In this document: positions 15,777-27,569 of the stretch, piece after piece
Position numbering within the stretch: the first letter of the stretch is position 1
How the letters are laid out: every line of letters starts with the position of its first letter
Assembly (NCBI RefSeq): GCF_000239855.1
Contig: NZ_BADT01000055.1
Coordinates: forward strand, 1-38,143
Source: Pseudoalteromonas sp. BSi20652
GTDB lineage: Bacteria > Pseudomonadota > Gammaproteobacteria > Enterobacterales > Alteromonadaceae
DNA length: 38,143 nt
Direction: 5' to 3'
Notes under the pieces: generated by a model
Told to the model about the DNA's origin: nothing
Databases searched by the model: none
The model's input: the letters and a program-made list of their open reading frames with translations, nothing else
Translations under genes and position numbers: made by a program

Positions 15777-17641
15777 GGTGTATCGTTCCTTGCTAGATTA
15801 ACGGGATTGGCTGCAAAGTAGTAATCCATAAGTTGGCGAGCAATTTGAATACCGCCGTGATTGTTTTCTAATACAACCGACACCACAATTTTAGGATCGC
15901 TGTAAGGTGCAAAGCCTACATAAATTGTGTTATCGCGTTGTCGCTCTTTCAGAGAGTCTGCATCGTAGCGTTCACCTTGGGCAATACTCACTATTTGCGC
16001 GGTACCTGTTTTACCAGCCGAGTCGTAGTTAGTCCCTTTAAATGCATTGTGGGCTGTGCCCGATATTTTTTGAACTGTGTTATGCATTGCATCTAACGAT
16101 ACTTGCCAATGACGCGGATCTTCTAAAATAACAGGGGGTTTTTCTTCGTTGTTAATTTGCGTTATGTCGTTATCTTTTTTTATCACTTGCACCAAATGAG
16201 GTGGATGATTAATACCACGATTAACCAAAATATTAGTCGCGTTTGCAATTTGAATTGGTGTGGCAGTCCAGTAACCTTGGCCAATGCCTACCGAAATTGT
16301 GTCACCAGGCCACCAAGACTCTTTAAAGCGGTCTTCTTTCCATTCTTTTGAAGGTAGAATAGCAGTAGTTTCTTCGTGAATATCAATACCAGACAAATCA
16401 CCGTAGCCAAAACGGGCCATAAAATCGCTTATTTTAGTAATACCAAGCCTATAAGCGGCATCGTAAAAATAAGTATCGCACGATTCTTCAATGGCTTTGT
16501 ATACATCAACGTGGCCATGACCCCAGCGCTTCCAGTCACGCCATTTATGCTCTACGTTTCGTATTTCAAAAAAGCCTGGATCCCACATGGTTGTTGTTTC
16601 ATTTACTATATTTTCTTCAAGCGCTAATACAGCCATTAAGGGCTTTACTGTAGAGGCCGGCGCATAACGACCTTGCGTAGTACGGTTTATTAATGGACGG
16701 TCTTGGTTAAGCAGCGCTTTATAATTTTTGCTGCTAATGCCGTGCACAAATAAGTTTGGATCGTAACTTGGGTTTGAATAAAGTGCCAGCACGCCGCCAT
16801 CTTTTGCATCCATAACGACAACAGCACCACGCATATCTTTAAGTGCATGCTGTGCTATTTGTTGGAGGCCAACGTCTAAGGTCAGCACTAAATCGCTACC
16901 AGGTTGAGGAGGGATCATACTTAGAGTGCGAATTACACGGCCACGGTTATTAACTTCTACGCGTTGTGAGCCTACTTTTCCGTGCAGTGTTTCTTCGTAG
17001 TATTTTTCTAATCCGAGTTTACCAATATCGTGCGTAGCGCGGTAATTAGTTGCACGGTCTTCTTGTTCTAATTGGTTTAGCTCTTTTCTATTAAGTTTAG
17101 CAACGTACCCCAATGCATGGGTAAGTGTATCGCCAAATGAGTAATAACGAGCAAGGCGTGCTTCAATACTAAAGCCAGGAAATTTATGTTGATTAACCGA
17201 AAATTTCGCCACTTCTGTTTCGTCTAAGCGGGCTTTTAATACTTGTGATTTAAAACGGCGGGTGTGTTTTATATCTTTTAAAAAGTCTTGTTTATCTTGC
17301 TCTGTAATCGCAATTATTTTACTTATTTGGTCAAGCGATTCGTCAAGGTCGTCAACTTCTTCAGGAATGACTTCAAGGTTGTAAACAGGCTTGTTTTCAG
17401 CAAGCAATACGCCATTTCGGTCGTAAATTAAGCCCCTATTGGGTGCAATAGGAATAACTTTAATACGATTATCGTTGGAGCGAGTTTGGTAGTCTTGGTG
17501 ATCTTGTACCTGAATAGTATAAATATTAGAAAGTAATACAGCGACTAATCCTAATACAAAAACAAAACCCACGAATGCTCGCCTAGCAAATAAGTTTGCT
17601 TCTGCGGAGTGGTCACGAATAGTGGGTCTATGTTTTAGCAT
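15773..17641 (-). CDS. mrdA: penicillin-binding protein 2 (elongation transpeptidase)
   Basis: The 622-aa class B PBP has an N-terminal membrane helix (about residues 21-42), a dimerisation/pedestal region and a C-terminal transpeptidase domain. The active-site S330-T-V-K333, S387-C-D389 and K544-T-G546 are intact and match the residue numbering of E. coli PBP2 closely. It crosslinks peptidoglycan with RodA in rod elongation. It starts 8 bp after rlmH and overlaps mrdB. Confidence 0.98.
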   Translation of the reverse strand: MLKHRPTIRDHSAEANLFARRAFVGFVFVLGLVAVLLSNIYTIQVQDHQDYQTRSNDNRIKVIPIAPNRGLIYDRNGVLLAENKPVYNLEVIPEEVDDLDESLDQISKIIAITEQDKQDFLKDIKHTRRFKSQVLKARLDETEVAKFSVNQHKFPGFSIEARLARYYSFGDTLTHALGYVAKLNRKELNQLEQEDRATNYRATHDIGKLGLEKYYEETLHGKVGSQRVEVNNRGRVIRTLSMIPPQPGSDLVLTLDVGLQQIAQHALKDMRGAVVVMDAKDGGVLALYSNPSYDPNLFVHGISSKNYKALLNQDRPLINRTTQGRYAPASTVKPLMAVLALEENIVNETTTMWDPGFFEIRNVEHKWRDWKRWGHGHVDVYKAIEESCDTYFYDAAYRLGITKISDFMARFGYGDLSGIDIHEETTAILPSKEWKEDRFKESWWPGDTISVGIGQGYWTATPIQIANATNILVNRGINHPPHLVQVIKKDNDITQINNEEKPPVILEDPRHWQVSLDAMHNTVQKISGTAHNAFKGTNYDSAGKTGTAQIVSIAQGERYDADSLKERQRDNTIYVGFAPYSDPKIVVSVVLENNHGGIQIARQLMDYYFAANPVNLARNDTP

Positions 17642-17649
17642 GGCAAGGC

Positions 17650-18120
17650 TTACTCGCGATGATAGGGATGGTTGTTATTTAAGCTCCAGCCTCTGTAAAG
17701 GCTCTCTGCAACAATGATACGCACTAAAGGGTGCGGCAATGTTAAATTAGATAACGACCATTTTTGCTCAGAGGCTGCGATGCACTCTGGAGCAAGCCCT
17801 TCAGGTCCGCCAATAAGTAAACTTACATCGCGGCCATCAAGTTGCCATTTTTCCATATTTTTTGCAAGCTGGTGTGTGTCGAGTGCTTTCCCTGTTACTT
17901 CTAACGTTACAATACGATTGCCTTTTGGTATAGCCGCTAATGTTTTTTCACCTTCAATGTGTAAAATACGTTTTATATCTGCATTTTTACCACGTTTTCC
18001 GGCTGGAATTTCAATTAACTCAAGGGCCATATCTTTAGGGAAACGGCGCTGATACTCTGCAAATCCCGTCTCTACCCATGCTGGCATTTTTGTACCAACA
18101 GCAATCATTTGTATTTTCAC
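17650..18120 (-). CDS. rlmH: 23S rRNA pseudouridine-1915 N3-methyltransferase
   Basis: The 156-aa SPOUT methyltransferase acts on pseudouridine 1915 of 23S rRNA in assembled ribosomes. The knotted SAM-binding region LLIGGPEG (101-108) and the C-terminal [20 protein letters not shown] segment and YHRE end are characteristic. It lies 37 bp after rsfS and 8 bp before mrdA, as in E. coli (ybeA). Confidence 0.97.
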   Translation of the reverse strand: MKIQMIAVGTKMPAWVETGFAEYQRRFPKDMALELIEIPAGKRGKNADIKRILHIEGEKTLAAIPKGNRIVTLEVTGKALDTHQLAKNMEKWQLDGRDVSLLIGGPEGLAPECIAASEQKWSLSNLTLPHPLVRIIVAESLYRGWSLNNNHPYHRE

Positions 18121-18157
18121 GTATTACTTCCAAGCATTGTCTAAAATAAGTGAGCGT

Positions 18158-18475
18158 TTAGCTCCACAGTTTTTCTAGATCGTAATAGATACGTGCTTCG
18201 CTTTGCATCACGTGTACAACCACATCACCTAAATCAACCAGTGCCCATTCGCCATCGCTTTCACCTTCATAACCTAATGGCTCTGAATCTGCATGACGCG
18301 CTTCTTTTGCTAGATGATCGGCAATTGACTGCACGTGACGTTTAGAAGTACCAGAACAAATTACCATGTAATCTGTAATATCTGATGTCTTTGTTACGTC
18401 AATATGAACGATGTCGCGTGCTTTCATATCGTCAATTTTATCCATTGCAAAGGCGAGTAGTTGTTTTGAATCCAA
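18158..18475 (-). CDS. rsfS: ribosome silencing factor
   Basis: The 105-aa protein binds ribosomal protein L14 and blocks subunit joining under starvation. The ITDYMVICSGTSKRHVQSIADHL core and the VVHVMQSEARIYYDLEKLW tail are typical. The start is a TTG; the residues after it (DSKQLLAFAMDKIDD) align with the known N-terminus, so the later ATG at residue 11 would be too short. The ribosome-binding site is weak. Confidence 0.95.
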   Translation of the reverse strand: MDSKQLLAFAMDKIDDMKARDIVHIDVTKTSDITDYMVICSGTSKRHVQSIADHLAKEARHADSEPLGYEGESDGEWALVDLGDVVVHVMQSEARIYYDLEKLWS

Positions 18476-18530
18476 GGTTTTGTCTCAATTTAAAAATTTA
18501 ATGGCGCGTATTTTAACACGCTAGGAGTTT

Positions 18531-19166
18531 TTAAGCATCAATTTGATAGAGCTGATGTACTTCTATGTAATGACTCACTGCATCGGGCAATAGTTCATTC
18601 TTTTTATTACTTTTTTTCAGCTGTTTGCGAATTGAACTTGAGGCCGCATCGAGCATTTCACCCGGTAAAAAATAAAGTTTACCTGCAAGTGAGTGTTCAA
18701 GTGCTGCTACTTCGCCGACATTTGCGTGTTGCATATAGCTTTTAAGCTCACCTTTTACAGTGCAATGTTGAGCTGGGCGCTGATACACCAGAATATGGCA
18801 AAGCTGCGTTATTGCCTTCCACTCAAACCACTTATCGAGATTGTTAAATGAGTCCATACCAATTAAAAATAAAATAGGTGTAGTGGGGTTTTCTTTACGA
18901 AGTTCTTGCAAGCTAAGCAGTGAATACGATGGACCGGTTCGATTAAGTTCTCTTAAATCGAGTTCAAAATGAGGATAAGGTGCAATAGCTGCGTTGAGCA
19001 TATTAATTCGGTGCTGCGTACTAATACCTGGAGCTGCTTTATGAGCGGGGAGTGCACAGGGCATAAAATAAAGCGTATCTAAATTAAACGCATTAACGCA
19101 TTGCTGCGCCATATTTAGATGACCTAAATGGACTGGGTCGAAAGTGCCACCAAAAATTGCGATCAT
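18531..19166 (-). CDS. nadD: nicotinate-nucleotide adenylyltransferase
   Basis: The 211-aa enzyme makes nicotinate adenine dinucleotide from nicotinate mononucleotide and ATP in NAD synthesis. The nucleotidyltransferase signature GGTFDPVHLGH is at 6-16, and the second-half motif appears as ASSSIRKQL. It lies between holA and rsfS as in E. coli, but the cobC found there in E. coli is absent. Confidence 0.97.
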   Translation of the reverse strand: MIAIFGGTFDPVHLGHLNMAQQCVNAFNLDTLYFMPCALPAHKAAPGISTQHRINMLNAAIAPYPHFELDLRELNRTGPSYSLLSLQELRKENPTTPILFLIGMDSFNNLDKWFEWKAITQLCHILVYQRPAQHCTVKGELKSYMQHANVGEVAALEHSLAGKLYFLPGEMLDAASSSIRKQLKKSNKKNELLPDAVSHYIEVHQLYQIDA

Positions 19167-19187
19167 TTAATACCTGCTAGCTATTTT

Positions 19188-20225
19188 TTAATTAACCGCG
19201 TGGCACGGCATAGGAATGTTGAGTGGCTGGCAAAATTTAATACAAATATGAGCAAGCGCTTGGTAAGGGGCAATTAAATTACCTTGCTTGTAACTGGCAT
19301 CAAACAAAGCTACATCGCTATTTATCTGCTCCAGCGTGTGCATATTTAAACGGTTAATAGCATTTTGAACTGGGCCTTGTTGGTTTTTCCAAATTGCTTT
19401 TTGCTTAAACAAATTAGCGATGGGTTCGCCATTTAATAAACCAAGTTGCACACTAATAAGCGTATTGAGCTCTTTGGTGATAGCCCACAAAATACTCACT
19501 ACTTCGGTGTTATCGCTGGCAAGTTTATTTAATACTTTTATAGCCTGCTCGGCATGACCATTTAGTAGCGCATCACTTAAATCAAAAATATCGAACTTGG
19601 CTTGGTTTAACAGTCCTTGCATTACTAACTGCTGAGTAATTAATGCATTGCCGTGTAATAGAGAGAGCTTTTCAAGCTCCTGAAAACAGGCTAATAAGTT
19701 GCCTTCAGTGGCATTTATTAAGCTTACTTTTGCATCGTTTTGCATGTTAAGTGATAAGCGTTGGCATTGATCGTCCAACCATCGTTTTACATGTGAGCCC
19801 GTAAGTGGGTAGCAAGGTACAAATACACCGAGTTTATCAAGGGCTTTAAACCAAGCACCTCGTTGTACTTCTTGACTGGCTTTAGCGCCTTTAATAATTA
19901 AAATAGTATCGGGGTTAACCAGCTCAACCACTTTTTTAAAGGTATTGCTGCCAATAACACCTGGTTTTTGTTGGTTTAAATCAAGCTCAATAATAGTGCG
20001 TGCGCTAAACAGCGACATACTTTGGTATTGAGCTATAATTTCTTGCCAATCAAATCCTTGCATTAAGGTAAACTTAATTACCTCGTCAAACCCTTGTTGC
20101 TTGGCAACGTCGCGAATTTGTTGTACGCACTGCGCTTCTTGAAAAGGCTCTTCACCAAAGACTAAATAAAAAGGCTTTAACTCTTTATTTAACTCGCTTG
20201 ATAATTGATTAGCATAGCAGCGCAT
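19188..20225 (-). CDS. holA: DNA polymerase III delta subunit
   Basis: The 345-aa clamp-loader subunit opens the beta sliding clamp. The N-terminal LVFGEEPFQEAQCVQQIR stretch, and the PDTILIIKGAK and WFKALDKLGVFVPCYPL regions, match HolA. Its start overlaps the lptE stop by 1 bp (TAATG), indicating coupled translation. Length is normal. Confidence 0.95.
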   Translation of the reverse strand: MRCYANQLSSELNKELKPFYLVFGEEPFQEAQCVQQIRDVAKQQGFDEVIKFTLMQGFDWQEIIAQYQSMSLFSARTIIELDLNQQKPGVIGSNTFKKVVELVNPDTILIIKGAKASQEVQRGAWFKALDKLGVFVPCYPLTGSHVKRWLDDQCQRLSLNMQNDAKVSLINATEGNLLACFQELEKLSLLHGNALITQQLVMQGLLNQAKFDIFDLSDALLNGHAEQAIKVLNKLASDNTEVVSILWAITKELNTLISVQLGLLNGEPIANLFKQKAIWKNQQGPVQNAINRLNMHTLEQINSDVALFDASYKQGNLIAPYQALAHICIKFCQPLNIPMPCHAVN

Positions 20226-20716
20226 TATAGTTGCGACAGCTCTCTAACAATACGGCGACTTGCTTGACCACGAATTTCGCTAATAAGTAGCTCAAGTTCT
20301 TTAGCTTTAGCTAATGCATTATCAGGGTCATCTTGGTAATTACGATAAAGTTCAAAACGTTTTTCGATTGCTTTTTCGCCTGGGCGTTTAACTACATACG
20401 ATACGCCGTAAGCGAGCTCATATTCAGCAACTTGGCCGTTTTGAAACAGCGAAAGTGTTTGGCGTTCAATGCTTTCTTTGCGTAAATACAATTGGGCTTT
20501 ATCTTTAGCTGACGATACTAACTCTACGTTACTCGCTTTAAGCTCTTTTTTAAGCTCAGTGAATAAAGTCGATTTTTCGTCATCGCCTACAAGTGTTAGC
20601 TGTTTTAAGTTATCAGGCAAGCTAGAGGCTTTTTTTAAATGAAAGCCACAGCTTGATAACAAAAAACAGACTAGCACTAAGGCTAGTCCATTTTTAATGG
20701 CGTTAAATGCAGCCAT
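20225..20716 (-). CDS. lptE: LPS-assembly lipoprotein LptE
   Basis: The 163-aa outer-membrane lipoprotein has lipobox LLSSC (C23) followed by GFHLK, the usual LptE start. It plugs the LptD barrel that inserts lipopolysaccharide into the outer leaflet. The gene sits 1 bp downstream of leuS and overlaps holA by 1 bp. Identification relies on the N-terminal motif, size and conserved position. Confidence 0.95.
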   Translation of the reverse strand: MAAFNAIKNGLALVLVCFLLSSCGFHLKKASSLPDNLKQLTLVGDDEKSTLFTELKKELKASNVELVSSAKDKAQLYLRKESIERQTLSLFQNGQVAEYELAYGVSYVVKRPGEKAIEKRFELYRNYQDDPDNALAKAKELELLISEIRGQASRRIVRELSQL

Positions 20717-20717
20717 A

Positions 20718-23306
<2,589 letters not shown>

Positions 23307-23417
23307 CTATGGTTCCAGACTTCTTGCAAACTAATAAAAAATTGCCGTTAGGATAACCCAAATAAAACACTATTCACAGCGTCAAAAACATGGTTTTATT
23401 AAATTGTAACTTTCAGT

Positions 23418-23437
23418 GCAGGTTAACCTGCTTTTTT
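23418..23437 (+). terminator. palindromic terminator-like hairpin between leuS and the zinc-ribbon gene
   Basis: GCAGGTTAACCTGC (23418-23431) is a perfect palindrome followed by six T residues. On the plus strand it has the form of an intrinsic terminator, but it lies between two divergently oriented genes where no plus-strand transcript is expected to end. It could attenuate a leader of the gene at 23503, or end a short or antisense RNA starting near the leuS promoter. Confidence 0.5.
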
Positions 23438-23502
23438 ATACTGTGGGTAGCCTAATACGCAAATACAGATTGATTTAACAGCAATTTTGATGGAGTAAAA
23501 AA

Positions 23503-23961
23503 ATGACTGATTACAAAGAATGGCTTGGCAAATTTGGTAGTTGGCTAAAAGATGTAAAAGATCATGGTGTAAAAAACGTTGTTATCGGGTTTGTTGAATC
23601 TGAGCAAGCTATTAAAGATTTAAGTCAAGAAAGGTATGCGCTCTACAAAAGTTACTTAAAGTACGATATTGAACATATTGTGAAAAATGAAGCATATTAC
23701 AATTCACTTGCATGGCAAGAGCTTAAAGAGTCTCTTTGGTTTGAGCTTTCGAGTGTTGAAGACAAAACACAACTTGAGTGGCAATCTTTAAGCCAAGATA
23801 TTAAGCAAAATGGTGTGTATCACGTGGGCGAATGGATAGCCATTGGCACATTAGTATGTAAGAATTGCAAACATAGACACGACATTTATCACGCTACGCA
23901 AATAACACCTTGTATAGAATGTGACGGAACGCAGTTTAGCCGCAAGGCTTTGCAACCCTAA
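23503..23961 (+). CDS. YbeL-like zinc-ribbon protein (DUF1451)
   Basis: The 152-aa protein has a charged helical N-terminal part (about residues 1-105) and a C-terminal zinc ribbon with C119-x2-C122 and C137-x2-C140. The family is unnamed in function; E. coli ybeL also neighbours leuS. A strong hairpin follows its stop codon. Confidence 0.87.
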   Translation: MTDYKEWLGKFGSWLKDVKDHGVKNVVIGFVESEQAIKDLSQERYALYKSYLKYDIEHIVKNEAYYNSLAWQELKESLWFELSSVEDKTQLEWQSLSQDIKQNGVYHVGEWIAIGTLVCKNCKHRHDIYHATQITPCIECDGTQFSRKALQP

Positions 23962-23968
23962 ATATTAA

Positions 23969-23997
23969 GTATTAAGTGGCGTAATGCCACTTAATAC
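23969..23997 (+). other. strong hairpin between the zinc-ribbon and Lon-like genes
   Basis: GTATTAAGTGGC (23969-23980) pairs perfectly over 12 bp with GCCACTTAATAC (23986-23997) around GTAAT. No T run follows on the plus strand, so it is at best a weak terminator. It ends just before the AAAGG ribosome-binding region of the next gene and could affect that gene's translation or mRNA stability. Confidence 0.6.
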
Positions 23998-24009
23998 GCC
24001 TAAAGGCCA

Positions 24010-26463
24010 GTGAATATGCTGGTAAACAAAGAAGTTAGAATGACGAAAAAATTACTGCCATTATCTGTATCTGCACTCGCGCCGAGTATTTCTATTAATC
24101 ATGTAAACACGTGTATGAGTAATCCATACCCAGAGCAACTTACTTTTATAGGGCAGCAACGTGCCCAAAGTGCGCTCGACTTTTCATTAGGTATGGACCT
24201 CCCTGGTTACAATGTTTATGTAATGGGGGAGGCTGCACATGGTCGTTTTACCCTTGTAAAAGACAAGCTCAAGCAACATGCAAAAGACAGAGCAACGCCT
24301 AATGAATGGTTGTATGTCAATAATTACGACGATCATCGTGAGCCGATTGCCATGTTTATGCAACCAGGGCAGAGCAAAAAACTATCTGACGATATAGACT
24401 CATTTTTAGATGAAGTGCTAGATACATTTCCAGCGGCGTTTGATAACCCGGCGTATCAGCGTAAGAAAAAATCAATAGACCGCGAGTTTAATGATGCTTA
24501 CGACAGTGCAATTACAGCTGTTGAAATAGCCGCCCTTGAACAAAGCGTTGCACTAGTAGAAGAAAAAAGCTCTGTAGGGTTTGCACCACTCGTGGATGGC
24601 AAACAATTAAGCGACAGTGAATTTGGCGAACTTGAAGAGACTCTACGCGACGAGTTTTTTGAAAAAATAGAAAAGCTAGAAGATGCATTAATTGAAGCGT
24701 TAATAGAGCTGCCACGCTGGAAACGTGAATCGAAAGAAAAGCTCCGTAATCTTAAAAAATCGACTGCAGAGCAAGCAACTAAGCCACTTTTAAAAGACTT
24801 AGAACATAAATATGCCACGCATATTGGCGTACTGCGCTACTTAAAAGATATACGCGTTGAAATTATTGATGCCGTGCTTGAATGGTTAGATGACGAAGAC
24901 GAAAGTGAAGACAACAAAGAAGACTTTGATCGTAAAGGCATGCTCACTGATTTTTTTGCGCCTAATATATTAGTTGAGTTTAAAGAAGACGATGCTGCGC
25001 CTGTTGTGTACGAACCTAACCCAACGTTTGGCAATATATTTGGTAAAATTGAATATGCCACATCGCAAGGTACGTTAATTACGAGTTATCGTTCAGTTCA
25101 GCCTGGTGCATTGCATCGTGCTAACGGCGGTTATTTAATTATGGACGCTGAAAAAATCATGGCAAACCCACAAGTGTGGGATGGTTTAAAACTCGCGTTA
25201 AAAACACATCAAATTAAAAACGATTTACCGTATCAAGACAGCACAGTAGGTACAAGCTTTACGCTGCGCCCGCAGCTTATACCGCTCGATGTTAAAATTA
25301 TTTTATTAGGTTCGCGTGAGTTGTACTACACCATAGGTGAATACGACGAAGAATTTGCAGAGCTATTTAGAGTGCTTGCCGATTTTGATTATTACCTACC
25401 AAGTAGCGATAAATTACAGTATCAATTTATTACTAAAGTAAATGAGTATTGCGAGCAAACATTAAAATGCACAGCAACGCAAGCTGCTATGGTGCGTTTA
25501 CTTAAATTTAGTTACCGCCAAGCGGAGCATCACAACAAGCTTTCTGCGCGTTTTGCCGATGTATTAGAACTTGTTGCCGAGGCAAGCTACTATGCAAAAC
25601 AAGATAGCTTAACCGTTATTGACGCGCACCATATTGACGAAGCTATTGAAGGTAAGCAATACCGTACCGGGCAAATTAGCGAAAATATGCTCAGTGATAT
25701 AAAAGAAGGTCACACACTTATTGCAACCGACGGCCAAGCCATTGGTAAAGTAAATGGCTTAACCGTATTACATATTGGCGATACCTCATTTGGTACACCA
25801 GCACGTATTACGGCAACGGTTTATGCTGGCGCCGATGGCGTAATAGATGTTGAACGCGAAGCTGAGCTTGGCAAAGCAATTCACTCAAAAGGGGTAATGT
25901 TACTTACTGGTTATTTAGGTAATAAGTATGCGCAACACTTTAGCTTAACCCTTAGTGCTAATATTGCCATTGAGCAAAGCTATGGTTACATAGATGGCGA
26001 TAGCGCATCTTTGGCAGAGCTTTGTGCGCTTATATCGTCTATTACAAGCCTACCTATTAGCCAGTCTATTGCGCTTACAGGCTCTATTAACCAGCATGGT
26101 GATGTACAAGCCATTGGTGGCGTAAACGAAAAAATAGAAGGCTTTTTTAAACTGTGTAAAATGCGTGGTTTAACCGGTTCGCAAGGCGTTATTATTCCTA
26201 AGTCAAACCAAGTTAACTTAGTACTTGATGACGAAATACTTAATGCGGTTGAGGCGGGTAAATTTAATATTTACGCCGTAGAAACCGTAGACCAAGCACT
26301 TAACTTGCTAATGGATATAGAAGCGGGCGATATTATTGATGACCAGTATCCAGAAAACTCAGTAAACGGTATTGCGCTTGCTCGTCTTAAAGAGATTGCC
26401 GACATAGTAAATGGCGATGATGACGACGAAAAAGATGAAGAGCTAGACAACGAAAAAGGTTAA
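24010..26463 (+). CDS. Lon-like ATP-dependent protease (LonB/YcbZ type)
   Basis: The AAA-like N-terminal part has an unusual P-loop, GEAAHGRFT at 73-81, with Arg where the Walker A Lys is normally found. A Walker-B-like GGYLIMDAEK lies at about 373-382, a long coiled, charged insertion at about 140-310, and a C-terminal Lon protease domain carries the dyad S665 (GDSAS) and K708 (GGVNEK). The 43-residue Ser-Lys spacing equals that of E. coli Lon. The frame opens with GTG at 24010 (817 aa), but the ATGs at 24016 and 24040 are both plausible starts; the AAAGG at 24002-24006 suits 24016 best. It overlaps the FKBP gene by 1 bp. Its very acidic C-terminus ends in a DDDDEKDEELDNEKG tail. Confidence 0.9.
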   Translation: MNMLVNKEVRMTKKLLPLSVSALAPSISINHVNTCMSNPYPEQLTFIGQQRAQSALDFSLGMDLPGYNVYVMGEAAHGRFTLVKDKLKQHAKDRATPNEWLYVNNYDDHREPIAMFMQPGQSKKLSDDIDSFLDEVLDTFPAAFDNPAYQRKKKSIDREFNDAYDSAITAVEIAALEQSVALVEEKSSVGFAPLVDGKQLSDSEFGELEETLRDEFFEKIEKLEDALIEALIELPRWKRESKEKLRNLKKSTAEQATKPLLKDLEHKYATHIGVLRYLKDIRVEIIDAVLEWLDDEDESEDNKEDFDRKGMLTDFFAPNILVEFKEDDAAPVVYEPNPTFGNIFGKIEYATSQGTLITSYRSVQPGALHRANGGYLIMDAEKIMANPQVWDGLKLALKTHQIKNDLPYQDSTVGTSFTLRPQLIPLDVKIILLGSRELYYTIGEYDEEFAELFRVLADFDYYLPSSDKLQYQFITKVNEYCEQTLKCTATQAAMVRLLKFSYRQAEHHNKLSARFADVLELVAEASYYAKQDSLTVIDAHHIDEAIEGKQYRTGQISENMLSDIKEGHTLIATDGQAIGKVNGLTVLHIGDTSFGTPARITATVYAGADGVIDVEREAELGKAIHSKGVMLLTGYLGNKYAQHFSLTLSANIAIEQSYGYIDGDSASLAELCALISSITSLPISQSIALTGSINQHGDVQAIGGVNEKIEGFFKLCKMRGLTGSQGVIIPKSNQVNLVLDDEILNAVEAGKFNIYAVETVDQALNLLMDIEAGDIIDDQYPENSVNGIALARLKEIADIVNGDDDDEKDEELDNEKG

Positions 26464-26942
26464 TGATGATTAATATAATTTTGGCGGTAGTTATCGCCAT
26501 TTTTTGTTTTTTAATATTTCAAAATAGTAAAAAAGCAAAACAACAAGCAGGCGTAAATGCGCAAATAGGTGCAGATTATTTAGCCGCTAACGCAAAGGTA
26601 GAAGGTGTAGTAGAGACAACTTCTGGCTTGCAGTATAAAGTAATCCATAAAAGCGAAAACGAAAACACACCAACCCCAAAAAGTATGGTTAACGTGCATT
26701 ACCACGGCACACTAATCGACGGCACGGTGTTTGACAGCTCAGTAGAGCGTAAAGCACCGATTAGCTTTGGTTTGCACCAAGTGATTAAAGGTTGGACCGA
26801 AGGCTTACAGTTGATGAGCCCAGGCGATAAATACACGTTTTATGTACCGCATCAATTAGCGTATGGCGAAAAACGTGTAGGCAGTATTCCACCTGCCTCA
26901 GTACTTATTTTTGAAGTAGAGCTACTGGCAATTGAGTCTTAG
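26463..26942 (+). CDS. membrane-anchored FKBP-type peptidyl-prolyl isomerase
   Basis: The 159-aa protein has one N-terminal membrane segment (about residues 3-20) and an FKBP domain (about 60-157). The active-site segments are VNVHYHGTLIDGTVFDSS, FGLHQVIKGWTEGLQLM and the YGEKRVG-IPP loop. It should catalyse proline isomerisation, probably in the periplasm, although orientation is not proven. Its ATG overlaps the stop of the Lon-like gene, which implies coupled expression of a protease and a folding helper. Confidence 0.93.
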   Translation: MMINIILAVVIAIFCFLIFQNSKKAKQQAGVNAQIGADYLAANAKVEGVVETTSGLQYKVIHKSENENTPTPKSMVNVHYHGTLIDGTVFDSSVERKAPISFGLHQVIKGWTEGLQLMSPGDKYTFYVPHQLAYGEKRVGSIPPASVLIFEVELLAIES

Positions 26943-26967
26943 TGATTAAATAATAAGGAAGTAAATT

Positions 26968-27222
26968 ATGAATAAAGACGAATTACTTAAAATAGCCAAA
27001 GGTGATATTAACTTTACCTTTCAATCTATTATTTATGCATTAGCGCTGTGCTTACTCGTTGCAGCTGTTTTTTTACTAAAGATGAGCGTTAACCTACAAA
27101 TGGGTTTAATAGTTTGTATTATCGGTGTGTTTGGAATGACTATTTGTAATAATTTAAATACTCGCCTAAATGCGGCGCTTGCACTTATTGCGCTCTCACA
27201 AGATAGACAAAGCACTAAGTAA
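26968..27222 (+). CDS. small two-helix inner-membrane protein
   Basis: The 84-aa protein has two predicted membrane segments (about residues 17-38 and 42-61) with short hydrophilic ends. An AAGGAAG ribosome-binding site precedes the ATG, 25 bp after the FKBP gene, so it is probably the last gene of the same operon. I do not recognise its family and suggest no function. Confidence 0.7.
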   Translation: MNKDELLKIAKGDINFTFQSIIYALALCLLVAAVFLLKMSVNLQMGLIVCIIGVFGMTICNNLNTRLNAALALIALSQDRQSTK

Positions 27223-27569
27223 GCAACGAGTTAGTTTTATACCAATTGAATTAAATTAGGGATTTATTATAGCGCTAAGAAAATAGCGTAACAACAAGGC
27301 GAAATTACCGCATATACTTGTTATCACTAATTGCTCCCTGTATTACACTACCCCTGCCTCGATGCAGTCGACTATGAATGATTTTTAACGCAGTGAGTGC
27401 GCTATCTTATTCGATAAAATGATCCTGTTTTTAATAAAATTGCTATGAGCTCTACTTTAATAAAGTGGGACTTTTTGCTTTTAGCTAGCAAAGCTCAATA
27501 GTGGAGCGGAGATAGCGCAACCATTCGCGCTCATGATCATACTGCTTAATGTTAGAGTTTGCTGGTGGG
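27223..27569. repeat. gene-free region with repeat-like sequence
   Basis: No open frame of note is present. It starts with TATACCAATTGAATTAAATT, which resembles the start of intergenic repeats I recall from Pseudoalteromonas. GCGC-centred words (TAGCGC, GCGCTATC, GATAGCGC, CGCGC) recur along its length and can pair with each other. I could not find matching terminal inverted repeats, so it may be a truncated or composite repeat. It separates the small membrane protein gene from the convergent CIA30 gene. Confidence 0.4.

Noticed and set aside
16157-16627. Plus-strand frames inside mrdA
   Set aside because: They are antisense to an intact PBP2 gene and show no family features.
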